Below, one piece after another: positions 48,560 through 59,409 of a stretch of 64,000 nt of DNA. Both the position numbers and the translations under genes were made by a program. The stretch lies in NCBI RefSeq assembly GCF_040954645.1, contig NC_092808.1, forward strand, positions 85,691,389 to 85,755,388, given 5' to 3'. The DNA comes from Diabrotica undecimpunctata. Its lineage: Eukaryota > Arthropoda > Insecta > Coleoptera > Chrysomelidae. Within the stretch, counting starts at the first letter, position 1, and each line of letters starts with the position of its first letter. Below the pieces are notes generated by a model. That model was given only the letters and a program-made list of their open reading frames with translations, was not told the DNA's origin and ran no database searches.

Positions 48560-49170
48560 GGAAAACAATTTGCTTAGCAGCATTTTAGGATAGAGATTTT
48601 TTCTAAGAAAAATGATTTTTTTTTCCTTTCCATTTCCTTTTAATTTTAAATTAATTCCATATATTATAACTTTAATTCCTTCAGCCGGAAGATTTTTAAT
48701 CCCTTTTCTCAATCTATTGGACTCACTTATATTAAACTTTTTACCATACGAGCAGTAATAAACAATTTCATTTAAATACGAAGTCTTACATTAGCTACAA
48801 ATATATACTATTCAATTTTCCTTGTCCTAGATGTGAGCAACATAAAAGGACAATTCCATATATTTAAGCTAATTTGTCACCAATTACACTTTTTAGACCA
48901 CACTCCATACGATAAAGAGTAACATAAGCTGCCTAATGCATACGTCATTCTCTTAAACATGACCTTTAACAACATCAGTAATTTTACATCTTTTATATCC
49001 AATATTAAATAATTAAAAAATTATTTAAATCCCAACACCTGGATTGCTGTTATCATTTTAACATCATCAAAGTTTAAATCTTTTGGCTGTAGTAATGCTA
49101 TGTTTAACTAATATTGTTTCATGGTACATTGACATTTTGTTTTTGACACCGTTCATGGGTATCTTATCAA
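48560..49170. other. no gene recognised; may belong to a Penelope-like element
   Basis: The minus strand has broken frames such as NRLRKGIKNLPAEGIKV near 48670-48720, flanked by Penelope-like pieces on both sides, but no defining motif. Left unassigned. Confidence 0.3.
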
Positions 49171-49179
49171 TCAGTTACC

Positions 49180-49620
49180 AGCTGAAGTCCGTTTGAAGAG
49201 GTTTACTCTCCGGACACTGGAACTCACTTAAAGCATGGGTCTATGTTACCTGAAGTAAAATTTAATTAAAATATTAAACATCAAATAATATTATTAACAT
49301 CATGTACAATCTTTGGTAACATAATACATTTTAAAGGGTTTTTACCCAAATATTTTGGTGGCTCAGGCATGGTAACCTGTAAATATAACCATTTTGCTTT
49401 TTTATCCTTAGTCAAAATTTTAAACCACGTTTGCTTTAATTAAATGGTTTATACTTATTTTAGGCATTTTAACCTGATGATAACTGTTGTTCCGAAAACG
49501 TTCGTTTTAATGTAGCCCTTTTAAGGGTTTTTATAAAATATACCCATATACAAAGATTAACCTCTTTTTGTGATACGTGGTATACAGTCAGCTGCAGGAA
49601 TTATTTTCCTTGCGGATTTT
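49180..49620 (+). repeat. Penelope-like terminal repeat, same family as the 57566 foldback
   Basis: Matches the right arm of the foldback at 57898-58204 and its extension: tccgtttgaagaggtttact, ggactcacttaa-like wording, ttggtggctcaggcatggta, cgaaaacgttcg, and gataacgtggtatacag-like ends. It has about 80 extra bases (49379-49465) between the ggtaacctg and ttttaacctg parts. The RT remnant at 49640-50100 adjoins its right end on the opposite strand. Confidence 0.65.
49474..49497 (+). ncRNA. hammerhead-like motif, shortened helix II
   Basis: CTGATGA (49474-49480) and GAAA (49494-49497) enclose taactgttgttcc, two bases shorter than the copies at 57644 and 58100 (where GAACAGTTGTTC pairs). Only three pairs remain, so this copy is probably inactive. 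Confidence 0.45.
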
Positions 49621-49639
49621 TTCTAAGAATCTCATAAAG

Positions 49640-50100
49640 TAACTTGATGTTCTTATTGTCGTTAAAAGAGTGACAAATTCTTTTTATTCTGTTTTTCAGA
49701 CCTTTGATGATGTTAATCTTCTATTCATCTGGATGATAAGAGTAAAAAAGCACATCTACCTGAGAAGGTTTTCTTTCTGTACCAGTCCAATCTTATTGTA
49801 ATATCCTCATGTCTGGTTATATAAGTGTTGAGGAATGGCACCATCTAATTTTCCTCTGTTTAAAAGTAAATTGTAGGTAAGTGTTGTAGGAGTTAAATGT
49901 GTTAAGAGTGTAGTTGATTTTGTCAGCTAGGACTGCACATATGAGGTCGTCTACATATTGGTAGATGAAGGGGAACTGGAAATCAACTTCTTGAGTACAG
50001 TAATGAAGTAGGGAGTTCATTACAATTTCTGCCAAAGATAGGGATATGGCTCCACCTATGGGTACTGCTTTTATACAGACGTAAAATTTATTTTATACAG
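49640..50100 (-). pseudogene. Penelope-like reverse transcriptase fragment
   Basis: The minus strand reads [20 protein letters not shown] (near 50030-50070, the G-x-P-G-G-x-S-x-x-A-E-I block), IYQYVDDLICAVLA (catalytic YVDD, near 49925-49960), NSYNTYLQFTF, and, in another frame toward 49640, DWTGTERKPSQVDVLFYS and INIIKGLKNRIKRICHSFND. These are palm and thumb motifs of Penelope-like RTs. The copy is cut at 50100, close to the TA tract at 50126, and joins a terminal repeat at 49620. The nuclease domain is not seen here. Confidence 0.75.
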
Positions 50101-50120
50101 ACGTAAAGTAAATATGTATT

Positions 50121-50125
<5 letters not shown>

Positions 50126-50215
<90 letters not shown>

Positions 50216-50253
50216 ATATATATATATATATATATAAATATATATATAGATAT
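50126..50253. repeat. (TA)n microsatellite, left flank of the Penelope-like element
   Basis: TA repeats with a few aca, aaa and aga interruptions run directly into the inverted arm at 50254. Confidence 0.95.
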
Positions 50254-50324
50254 ATACAAAAGTCAAATATTTGGGTGTGCAGCGGAAGATAGGACAAAGA
50301 AATACTCTTTTTAGTAAACCAAGC

Positions 50325-50352
50325 TTTCGCAAATCTTTATTTGCATCATCAG
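50325..50352 (-). ncRNA. hammerhead-like ribozyme motif, left arm
   Basis: Minus strand: CTGATGA (50346-50352), TGCAAATAAAGATTTGC with six pairs around an AAAG-type loop, GAAA (50325-50328). Helix II is perfect. Confidence 0.7.
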
Positions 50353-50739
50353 GGTGCTACAATAAACAAAATTAGTACAAAATACAGAAAAAGAATTATT
50401 TTGCATCTTACACTAATTGAGGTTAGTTGTCGTGATGTTTATCAAATGAAATGAGCAACTCATTTGACCCCTACAAATGATGGCGAAAACTATCCAAAAT
50501 TGTTTTTTAAAAAAACGTTCTTTAACAAATACATATTTAAAATACTTTAAAACACATATACATGAACACTTAAATAAAATTATGTTAAAATAATTACAGA
50601 ACATGTCATAAAATAAAATTTAGGTTATAAACATTCTTATCAGAAACAAAAGAATTGGTTGTGGATTCGTTACTGCCAACTTAAAACGATAGAACGTTAG
50701 ATCTTAATGATAACAATGTAAAGGTAATAGTATACCTGA

Positions 50740-51464
50740 TAGACGCTTACTTAAATGCCGTTCTCCGATCTATTCATAAACACTGGAATAAAATTTCACA
50801 AGTATATAGCATCGATTACGATATGTTTATTGAGATAATAGAGTTCTTGCTTATTTCCACTTGCTTCTCTTTCAATAACAAATATTATAAACAAACCTTT
50901 GGCACTCCTATGGGAGACAGTATCTCTCCAATTCTAGCTACATATGTAATGGATGATCTGTTGGATATTATTCTTCAGGTTGTTCCTCTCAATGTTCCTT
51001 TTATTAAAAAGTATGTTGATGACGTTATTATGTCGTGCCCACAAGGTTTAGAATTTGAGCTCTTAGACATTTTCAATAGCTACGACTCCCATATTCAATA
51101 TACTCTTGAAAAAGAGGATCAAAACCAATCTGTTCCTTTTCTCGACACAATGTTTATTAGAGAACTAGATAACATCATTACAATTGATTGGTATAGAAAA
51201 AAGTGTAACTCTGGAAGATATCTCAACTACCACTCTTACCACAAGTCAAGCATGAAAATTAATCTAGTCAAACAAATGACCACACGAGTTTGTAAACTAG
51301 CTGACCCTGTTTTTAGAAAGAAGAATCTCAACATCCTTTTACAGTTGTTCCTTGATAATTCTTACCCCGAATCCTTACTAAGGAAAATCATCTTTAACAC
51401 ATCCTCTGTTATACTCAACACACAAGTAAACCCTCCCCCAAAATACAGGTGCTATGAAAGTTAG
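50740..51464 (+). pseudogene. Penelope-like reverse transcriptase, 5'-truncated
   Basis: The RT copies the element RNA in target-primed fashion. The visible domain starts near 50745 (LNAVLRSIHKHWNKIS) and is open from 50823: IIEFLLISTCFSFNNKYYKQ, TFGTPMGDSISPILATYVMD (the G-x-P-M-G-x-x-x-S-P block), FIKKYVDDVIMSC (catalytic YVDD), FNSYDSHIQYTLE, SVPFLDTMFI, DWYRKKCNSGRYLNYHSYH and MKINLVKQMTTRVCKLADP. The frame closes at 51464, overlapping the next one. The N-terminal part of the RT is missing, so the copy is not autonomous. It continues into the nuclease by a +1/-1 shift near 51455. Confidence 0.85.
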
Positions 51465-52026
51465 CTCTGATTCCCACTCACTTACTAACAATATTCCTAA
51501 TATATCTTTTGTATCACTTCGATTTATTAAGGACGTCTCTCCCAAATTGACCAGAATTTTTGCTCAATACCTACCAAATGTAAAAATTGCTTATAAAAGC
51601 ACTCTAGTTGTGGGATCTTTGTACAAGTCATTGAAAGATAAAGTACCAGACTTAGATAAAATTAATGTTGTCTACAAACTTAATTGTTTGGGCTGTGAAG
51701 GTTCTTATATAGGTCACACCTCCCAAAAAGTTTCTAGCCGCTTGACTCTTCACAAGAGTGACATTAGGTTACACCCTGATAGATGTTCTCTAGCCACACA
51801 TGCTAACACAACAGGGCACTCTTTCGATTTTCCAAATGTAAAAATTCTATCCACGGAGAGCAATTATTTAAACAGCTTGTTTCTCGAGATAGCTTTCATT
51901 TTTCAAGAAAAAGAAACTATTAACCAAAAGACAGATACCAATAATTTAAGCAACTTATATTCATTATTGTTAAGTTTGGATAAACACGAATCTACTAATA
52001 CAGACAATTCATCATCACCAATATAA
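51454..52026 (+). pseudogene. GIY-YIG endonuclease of the Penelope-like element
   Basis: This domain nicks target DNA. The frame starts with linker sequence and reaches NVVYKLNCLGCEGSYIGHTS (GIY-YIG core with a C-x2-C), KVSSRLTLHKSDIRLHPDRC, SLATHANTTGHSFDFPNVKI, and NSLFLEIAFIFQEKETINQ, where the glutamate of LFLEIAFI is the expected catalytic acid. It is open to 52026. Judged alone the nuclease looks intact. It overlaps the RT frame by 11 bp in a different register, which implies a frameshift relative to the ancestral single polyprotein. Confidence 0.85.
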
Positions 52027-52494
52027 GTTTCATTATATATGAGATATACAATACCTCTCCTACTTCTTCTAAAATAAGTCTTTTTACCTTTATACTATAG
52101 GTACTTTAAAGGTATACTATTACCTTTACATTGTTATCATTAAGATCTAACGTTCTATCGTTTTAAGTTGGCAGTAACGAATCCACAACCAATTGTTTTG
52201 TTTCTGATAAGAATGTTTATAACCTAAATTTTATTTTATGACATGTTCTGTAATTATTTTAACATAATTTTATTTAAGTGTTCATGTATATGTGTCTGAA
52301 AGTGTTTTAAATATGTATTTGTTAAAGAACGTTTTTTTAAAAAACAATTTTGGATAGTTTTCGCCAGCATTTGTAGGGGTCAAATGAGTTGCTCATTTCA
52401 TTTGATAAACATCACGACAACTAACCTCAATTAGTGTAAGATGCAAAATAATTATTTTTCTGTATTTTATACTAATTTTGTTTATTTTAGCACC

Positions 52495-52522
52495 CTGATG
52501 ATGCAAATAAAGATTTGCGAAA
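52495..52522 (+). ncRNA. hammerhead-like ribozyme motif, right arm
   Basis: CTGATGA (52495-52501), the same TGCAAAT/ATTTGC hairpin, and GAAA (52519-52522). It mirrors 50325-50352 and lies on the sense strand of the RT. Confidence 0.7.
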
Positions 52523-52630
52523 ACTTGGTTTACTAAGAGTACTTTTTTGTCCTATCTTCCGCTTCACACCCAAATATTTGACTTTTGTATTCTATTTGAT
52601 CAGCGTTGATGACAAGCGTTTATCGCTTTT

Positions 52631-52637
<7 letters not shown>

Positions 52638-52713
<76 letters not shown>

Positions 52714-52715
52714 TA

Positions 52716-52752
<37 letters not shown>

Positions 52753-52776
52753 GTATATATATTATATATAAATAAT
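52638..52776. repeat. (TA)n microsatellite, right flank of the Penelope-like element
   Basis: TA repeats with minor variants, separated from the arm by about 47 bp (tctatttgatcagcgttgat and following). Confidence 0.95.
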
Positions 52777-52779
52777 AAA

Positions 52780-53510
52780 TAAATTCAGAAACTTAAGTAA
52801 AAATAGGCCAGTCATCAAACTATTTAAAAATACGCCAAATATTTTGATTATTTGCTTATTTACTGTATACTGTGTACTGATATTGGTGTAATTTTCTTGT
52901 ATCTGTATTATATCTTTATTTTTGTTCTTTTATGTTAGTTCAATTATGTTCCCATTGTATTACATATTTAAATTTGACATTTAAAGCTGTCGGAAGTGGA
53001 AACCCGTTTAGTAAAAATAAATAAATCAAGTGATCTAATTATGTTTTACGTAATGTAAATTAAGGGAATTTAATATAGAAATTAATTGGTACTATGCTGT
53101 ATATTTTAATGCCATACATATTATTAAGAAAACATGTTCAAAACTATGTACATAAAAATAGCCTAATCATCTTATAGATAATATTATAACGCAATGAAAC
53201 ATAAAGTTTGTAATCATTTAATCTTAAACTAAATGGTATTTAAAAATATATCTTGGCAATAAAAATATATGTATATATATCATGACATTATAATATATGT
53301 AATAAAAGTCGTACACAAAGTAAATTTTCATATTGTTGCAGCATGAAATAATATTTACTTAAATTTTAGAAGTAATATAGAGGATCAGTCGCTTATACTA
53401 CAATATTAAGAAGTCGGATATATATACCAATATTCTCTTTAAATGAAGTAGTATGTAAATTTCCTATAAAATATAAAATTTTGATATATTTTTGTGATAG
53501 TCTCTTTTTT
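52780..53510. other. no gene recognised
   Basis: AT-rich sequence without supported features up to the candidate splice acceptor at about 53500-53515. Confidence 0.4.
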
Positions 53511-53557
53511 TGTAGAGATATTCTTTTTATTTTGTGGAGTTAACAAAGATTTTTAAA

Positions 53558-53627
53558 ATGACTGTTACTCCAGGATTCACTAACATGTTTAAAGGAACTT
53601 TACCCCAATTATCGGCTGTACTATCAG
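53558..53627 (+). CDS. candidate first coding exon, possibly of a Tret1-like sugar transporter
   Basis: A pyrimidine tract ending tttttttgtag (acceptor at 53514-53515) precedes an untranslated stretch and the ATG at 53558. The exon encodes MTVTPGFTNMFKGTLPQLSA followed by VLS and one extra base, ending at a CAG|GTTTGT donor (intron from 53628), phase 1. Insect facilitated trehalose transporters often have a short cytosolic start with a GTLPQ- or KG-x-LPQ-like segment just before the first membrane helix, and that is the only resemblance. No second exon with transporter helices was found downstream. It could belong to a long-intron host gene or be chance. Confidence 0.35.
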
Positions 53628-53629
53628 GT

Positions 53630-54850
53630 TTGTATGCAGTTTTATAATATTATATACTTATTTGTTAATATTTCATGTTAATTTTAAAAAGCTAAAATAC
53701 TTCAGATAAATCGATTACGAATAATACATAGTCTATGCATTTATTTAACTCTACCTATTTATTTCTTATTATTTCTTATCATATATCATTATTATTTCTC
53801 TATTGTTGTTCTAATAATTCTATTTTTGTAATTAGTAGATTGAATAGAAATAAGCAAATAAAACGCCTTTTCGTGACACCCTTTGATACAGGTATCTAAA
53901 CAAATGCTTTTGATTAATTTAATGATAACAATATGTAATAAATAGAATATGCAAAATATTAAACGTCGTTTTTTACTGATGAACAATATATAAACAATAT
54001 AAGATCGCTATTTGATTTTGAATACTAAAGGTAAGGACCTGCAAATTATATGGAAAAAAGCTAGAAAATCCTTTAAAATGGGAGTTTTTAAAGTTACGTT
54101 ATTCACTTGTTGCTTAAATATTACAAAAATAGCTTCTAAAGCCGATTTTTTATAAATTAATAATAAGTTTTCTAAAAATGCACAATAAACAACAATAAAT
54201 AATTAGTGAATTGTAATGTTTGTATTTTGAGAACAATTTCCGAAGTGGAAATTGAAACGTCAATAAACGTATTTTAACCTTTAATTGTGGCTTATTCCCA
54301 TTTAAATAGTAATTATTTTCCTTTGCTTTAAATTGTATGTAAATTCTACTAAATAATGTTATGGAGTTAGAATAATTTTATTCCATATTTTGTTACTTCC
54401 ATAATAAATGTTATTAAGAAGTTATCAATATTTTTTTTGTCTATATGCCTATGCGGGCTATAAAGTATACCATTATGTAGTTGGTAACTAAGCAATAAAC
54501 ACGATCATGAACTAGTATGACATAAAAAACATAAATTAATTTTAATATTCAAGACATAATATTAAGGAAAGACAACTTTAGGGAATGAGCATTTTAGTAA
54601 ATCCACAAACCTCACTCACTTCCCTCCTTTCATTTACATTTTTAAAAGTGGTTTTAATCAAGTTTGTGTGTATATTTTATAATTATATTGTAATAGTTTG
54701 AAAATAATTTGCAATTATTTATTTTTATGAGATACGATTATTTGGCTAAGGATCAGCCTTAAAAGTAAAAGACTTATCTCAAAAATGTAAGACTGTCTTT
54801 CTTAAATGTTTTCTTAAAAAATACATCTACTAATTAGCTTGTAGGTTGAG
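53630..54850. other. no gene; one decayed Penelope-like patch
   Basis: AT-rich. Apart from the hammerhead-like remnant at 54227-54257 nothing is supported. Confidence 0.4.
54227..54257 (+). ncRNA. decayed hammerhead-like motif
   Basis: TTGAGAA (54227-54233, two changes from CTGANGA), then AATTTCCGAAGTGGAAATT with a perfect seven-pair stem, then GAAA (54254-54257) followed by CGTCAATAAACG. The strong helix II and downstream wording suggest the remnant of a Penelope-like terminal repeat. Confidence 0.4.
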
Positions 54851-54861
54851 AAATAATCTTG

Positions 54862-56633
54862 CTACTGATAAAAGTTCCTAATTTCCATTTGATATGCCTC
54901 AGTTTTTAATGACACGTTTTTAACAGCAGAGACAAAATCTTGGAAATTGTAGAGTTTGTTTCTTATTTTTTGCATTGATTGTTTTACTCTATGATGGAAA
55001 GAATCTGCTATCATAAATGTACGTCCTGGTTCCAAATACCAAAAAACAATTTCAGAAGTAACAATTCCTTCTGAGTTAATTATGTACAAAAAAAAAAGAA
55101 AAACAAAGCCCAATTTTTATTCTGCGCGGTGCAGTTATCAAGCCAGATAGTAACACGTTTAGTATCTCTTTTTGACAGCAAAAATTAATTAATACTGCTG
55201 ATGAGCTCATCCTTGCTTCTTCTAAACATGCCCCCATGCCACAAGGCAGCAAATTATTTACACTGATTTTGTTTTTTGCCAATTGGAACAAAACTCTTAT
55301 TGTACACAACAATTCTACTCATAAATAACGCAGCTTTGAATATGTCCAAACGTGCCAACATTATAACTTTTTCCATATCCGCGCAATATTATTTTTTTCA
55401 CTGACATACTGCATACGGGATTTGTCAGCTCCATCTTTATGTTTTACCACTTTTTATACATTTCACACAATTCATCTATGGTTTTTTTGTGTGTAAGCTG
55501 TCATGGAATGAAAATTCTTCACACAACTCGTACTCTTTATGTCCCAACTTAACTATAGAAACATTTATTCTCTTTGCAACGACTCGATACTTTTCGTATT
55601 AACATAATTACCATACTTAAGTATAAAATCATTAAACATAGAAACAAATGATAAATCACTTACTAGATACAACCTATTAGGGGCATGATCTCTTCTATAA
55701 TGTGAAATGGTAGGTTTGAAAGAATTAATATGAGTTTAAATATCTCATCATCTATTTTATTTATATAAGAACTCATAAACCGTTTGAGCATACCTTCATT
55801 GTCTTTTGGTAAGTACTTAAATGAGTGGTTTCGTTTAAAGCCATTATTATTATGTACAGTTCTTTGTTTAATGGGTATCTCAGAAACTTGATGGAGTATA
55901 AAAGATTGTCTCTCAGATTTGTCAATTCTCCAAAATTGTTCATTTATAAAGGTTCTCTTATTATCCGATATTCTAGTTGAACATTGCAAAGCACAATATT
56001 CTCCACTACCACCGTTAATACCATGTTTTTGGGCTAAAGCATCAAATTTTATTTTCTTTCTTGCACTGACAGACAAGTCAAACTTTTTCTTTACCTAATT
56101 GAACCCTTTTTCGTGAAATCAAAGTTATTTTGGGGATCTTTAATTTTGTTCTCTACATTAGGTGTTACAACACTATCAGATAATATTTCTATTGGATTAT
56201 TTGGTCTTTTAAAATCTCCATCATTTAAAACATCATCAGGTAATAGCTCTAGATTTTCTTCATTTGGAATATCTACTTCAAGAGGCTGAAGTTCAAACAT
56301 TACTTTTTCTCCGTTGTTTTCATTTAAATGGATATTTTTGCTGACCAGTATCTCTCCACCGTCTGAAGTACTTTCTAGTAAATCTTTGTCATTCAAAACA
56401 TCATCAGGTAATATTTCTGGATTTTGTTCATTTGGAGGCTGGAGTTCGCACATTACTTTTTCTTCGTTGTTTTCAAATAAATGGGTATTTTTACTGACCA
56501 GTATCTCTCCATTATCTGAAGTACTTTCTACATGACTGGGAATATAATTTGGGTCTTTATCAGTCTTGTTTTTAGTTTTTGGCGTTATATTCAAAGTCGC
56601 CATCATCATTTGTCGGGTTCGGGAACTGTACAT
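54862..56633 (-). pseudogene. third transposase copy, DUF7869-like family, with duplicated acidic N-terminus
   Basis: From the N-terminus at 56633: an acidic region (56091-56633) containing two copies of a block of about 50 residues (STSDNGEILVSKNTHLFENN and STSDGGEILVSKNIHLNENN). Then SVSARKKIKFDALAQKHGIN, STRISDNKRTFINEQFWRID and QVSEIPIKQRTVHNNNGFKR (55663-56076), SFVSMFNDFILKYGN, a CVKNF-type C/H patch (55330-55660, many stops), LDNCTAQNKNWALF (near 55100-55145, in a frame overlapping 55076-55312), and FWYLEPGRTFMIADSFHHRV and YNFQDFVSAVKN (54862-55113). Motif order equals that of the copies at 6133-8190 and 22280-24060, but the box is LDNCTAQNKNW, so it is a separate branch. Several stops and shifts; TIRs not found. 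Confidence 0.6.
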
Positions 56634-56639
56634 GGTTAG

Positions 56640-57560
56640 GTAGGTACCTGAAATATTTTTCTCAAAAAGTATGTTATGTATTTTTAACAGGAGTTGAACA
56701 TGACACTTTCAAAATAAAAATACGAACTTTGGCAACAGTGCCTACTCTAATGTAATCTTTTGCCGGTTTTTCTCTACTACCTGTTATTATATAACTACCA
56801 AGGTATCATAAGGTTTTAGTCGGCTATTTGCACGATAATACAATATACAGATAATTCGGCAGCATTCAAATAATTATAATAGAAAACTACATGAAGTCTA
56901 TTAAGCAGCCTCCCAGCTACCAGTACTTAAATTACCTACATAGGTATAGCTTTGAGAGTACCTAAATCATTATTGGGGTTAGTTATCTTAAATATATGAT
57001 AATATAATGTATAAGAATCAAAGTATAAAAACATATTTACGTTGAAGAAACTTATTAAAAACAGAATGAATTTTTAATACTATAATTTTTAGCCTCACTC
57101 TAAAATCCATTTTGTAGGTTATGTTTAGTATCAGCATAATCAATGTGTTACACTATTTAAGTTATTTAAGAAGTGGATAATATTTACCTGAAGAGTGTTT
57201 GAAGTAGTAAAAACAAATCAGGAGCCAAAGAACTGAATATTAAACTATGCACATAATTACTAAAGGTCTATAAACAAATTATAAATCAACAATTAAACAC
57301 GTGTGTATTCATTTACTCTGTAAGTATACACTATACTACTAATTTACTTAGCGGCTTGGACGTATATGTTTGGATATGACATTTTTCCTTATCATAGCTA
57401 ACCATTCAGTTTGTGCATCAGGTAGCGAAATGGCCGCATCTCAGAGTTACGACCTTTATGCTAAGTTAAATGTAAAAAGTAATTTTCAAAAGCAGTATAA
57501 AACATTACGAACTACAGGCAACTAAAATACCGAATCTGCAGGCCACAAACATAATAATTA
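56640..57560. other. no gene recognised
   Basis: AT-rich sequence between the transposase pseudogene and the foldback. If the transposase had TIRs, the upper one should lie here, but no pair was recognised. Confidence 0.35.
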
Positions 57561-57643
57561 AAAAAAAAGAGGTTAGTCTTTGTATGTGGGTATATTTTAT
57601 TTTATAAAAACCCTTAACAGGGGAAAATTACAAGCACGAACGT

Positions 57644-57669
57644 TTTCGGAACAACTGTTCCATCATCAG
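57644..57669 (-). ncRNA. hammerhead-like ribozyme motif, left arm
   Basis: Minus strand: CTGATGA (57663-57669), then GAACAGTTGTTC (five pairs possible), and GAAA (57644-57647) followed by ACGTTCG. Confidence 0.6.
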
Positions 57670-58099
57670 GTTAAAATGCAGGTTACCATGCCTGAGCCAC
57701 CAAAATATTTGGGTAAAAACCCTTTAAAATGTAATGTGTTACCAAAGATTGTACATGTTGTTAATTATATTATATGATGTTTAATATTTTAATTAGATTT
57801 TACTTCAGGTAACATACACCCATGCTTAAGTGAGTTCCAGTGTCCGGAGAGTAAACCTCTTCAAACGGACTACGGTTGGCAACTGTCCGTTTATTTAAGT
57901 CCGTTTGAAGAGGTTTACTCTCCGGACACTGGAACTCACTTAAGCATGGGTGTATGTTACCTGAAGTAAAATCTAATTAAAATATTAAACATCATATAAT
58001 ATAATTAACAACATGTACAATCTTTGGTAACACATTACATTTTAAAGGGTTTTTACCCAAATATTTTGGTGGCTCAGGCATGGTAACCTGCATTTTAAC

Positions 58100-58125
58100 C
58101 TGATGATAGAACAGTTGTTCCGAAA
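58100..58125 (+). ncRNA. hammerhead-like ribozyme motif, right arm
   Basis: CTGATGA (58100-58106), GAACAGTTGTTC, GAAA (58122-58125). It mirrors 57644-57669. Confidence 0.6.
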
Positions 58126-58363
58126 ACGTTCGTGCTTGTAATGTTGCCCTTTTAAGGGTTTTTATAAAATAAAATATACCCACATACAAAGACTAACCTC
58201 TTTTGTTATACGTGGTATACAGCCAGCTACAGGAATTATTTTCCTTGTGGATTTTATAATAATTAAAGACTGAAGTGGGCCATTCACTATATCATCATTA
58301 TATACAAAATAAAAACAAATCAATTTTCTGAATTTTTTAAATCAAATCCCAAAACATCCTTCT

Positions 58364-59008
58364 TTGGGATCTAGATTGATGAACCCACGAGGCACACAAC
58401 TTCTTCAGACAATAAATATTAATAACCTCAAAAGTTATTCTACAGGTGAACCTATATATTCGCCAAGAGACAGAAGAAAACTTCCAGATCTCCTTGATTT
58501 CTATATAACCAAAGGTAAAGCAGATAATCACCTAACAACTAAATCATGTTTCGACTTAACATCCGATCACTCGCCAGTATTTCTCACCCTGTCTTCTGAA
58601 ATAATTTATTTACCTAAACCTCCTACGTTTTATTCATTATTAACCAATTGGACTTTATTTAAAGAAACCATTACTAATAACTTAAACATAAACTTACGGC
58701 TAAAAGTAAAAATTGATCTAGACCCTATGGTGGATCATCTAACTACATGTATACAGAAAGCGTGCTGGGAATCCACCTCACCAACCAATAATAAACCTAA
58801 CAACGAGTTCTATCCCGAGACCATTACACAAAAAATTGGAGAAAAGAGAATACTTGACATGGCAAAACAATTGAACACCGATAAAGCTGCATTTAAAAAA
58901 GCAGCAAAAGACCTGAAAAAAATTCTAAGTGATCTAAAAAATACATCAACTGCAAAATACCTAAGAGATTTATCGCCATTAGAAGCCACATATTACACCT
59001 GGTCGTAA
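58364..59008 (+). pseudogene. endonuclease end and linker of a Jockey-like element
   Basis: The open frame begins inside an endonuclease domain: SRLMNPRGTQLLQTININNL, YSTGEPIYSPRDRRKLPDLL, DFYITKGKADNHLTTK, and DLTSDHSPVFLTLSS (the SDH catalytic box). After it comes the usual linker toward the RT (TNWTLFKETITNNLN and TPxETxxQKI-type sequence, EKRILDMAKQLNTDKAAFKK), and the frame stops at 59008. GDFN and the RT are absent, so the piece is truncated at both ends. No stop or shift interrupts the 214 codons, so it is younger than most Jockey-like remnants here. Confidence 0.7.
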
Positions 59009-59009
59009 C

Positions 59010-59400
59010 AATTTTCTGGAAGGCTAGCAGAAAATTCAAAACGGTCGATAAGTTTATTAATTGTTTGGCAGAGGGCAAATTACAAAAAGCTTTACGAAAA
59101 GCAAAGAAAACACAAATATATGAAGCATTTTTATTGACGAAAATTGACGAAATTATTGAATACTAAACTATTTATATACACAAGTTGTGACGCGACGCTG
59201 AAGAAACATTAGCTCATATGTTGGAAGTCTGGAGAAGCACGCCACCTTCTTCGCAATTTAAAGAAACTAAGTAATGTGTAAGAGTTTATAGCTTCTTTAT
59301 AGATGTTAGTATCGATAAAAGGTACAGATGTTAGGTACTGATGCAACAAGAACCATTGAACAAACATAAATAATAAGGGACTATCTTAGATTGTAAGATT
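59010..59400. other. no clear gene
   Basis: A short CDATLKETLAHMLEVWRSTP-like reading at about 59185-59245 resembles a non-LTR C-terminal module but is too short to support. Confidence 0.25.
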
Positions 59401-59409
59401 AAGAAGCAG

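Larger units (their letters stand above)
50254..52590 (+). mobile_element. Penelope-like element with inverted terminal arms
   Basis: Arms of about 480 bp (50254-50735 and 52113-52590) are nearly exact reverse complements, starting atacaaaagtcaaatatttg from each outside end. Between them lie RT and GIY-YIG coding regions on the plus strand in two frames. Each arm carries a hammerhead-like motif. TA tracts stand at 50126-50253 and 52638-52776. The RT is 5'-truncated at the arm boundary, as is common for these elements. This is the best-preserved Penelope-like copy in the window. Confidence 0.85.
57566..58204. mobile_element. head-to-head Penelope-like terminal repeats, nearly identical arms
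   Basis: Arms of about 306 bp (57566-57871 and 57898-58204) are almost perfect reverse complements around a 26-bp spacer. Each arm carries the same 65-residue open frame (57580-57777 plus, 57992-58189 minus), which is a by-product of the repeat. Hammerhead-like motifs lie on opposite strands. The right arm continues to about 58252 with sequence also found at 49560-49620. Unlike the other foldbacks it is not flanked by long TA tracts. The high arm identity points to recent formation. Confidence 0.75.

Noticed and set aside
57580..58189. Two identical 65-residue open frames on opposite strands
   Set aside because: They lie in the two arms of a foldback and owe their identity to the inverted repeat; no start context or family match.
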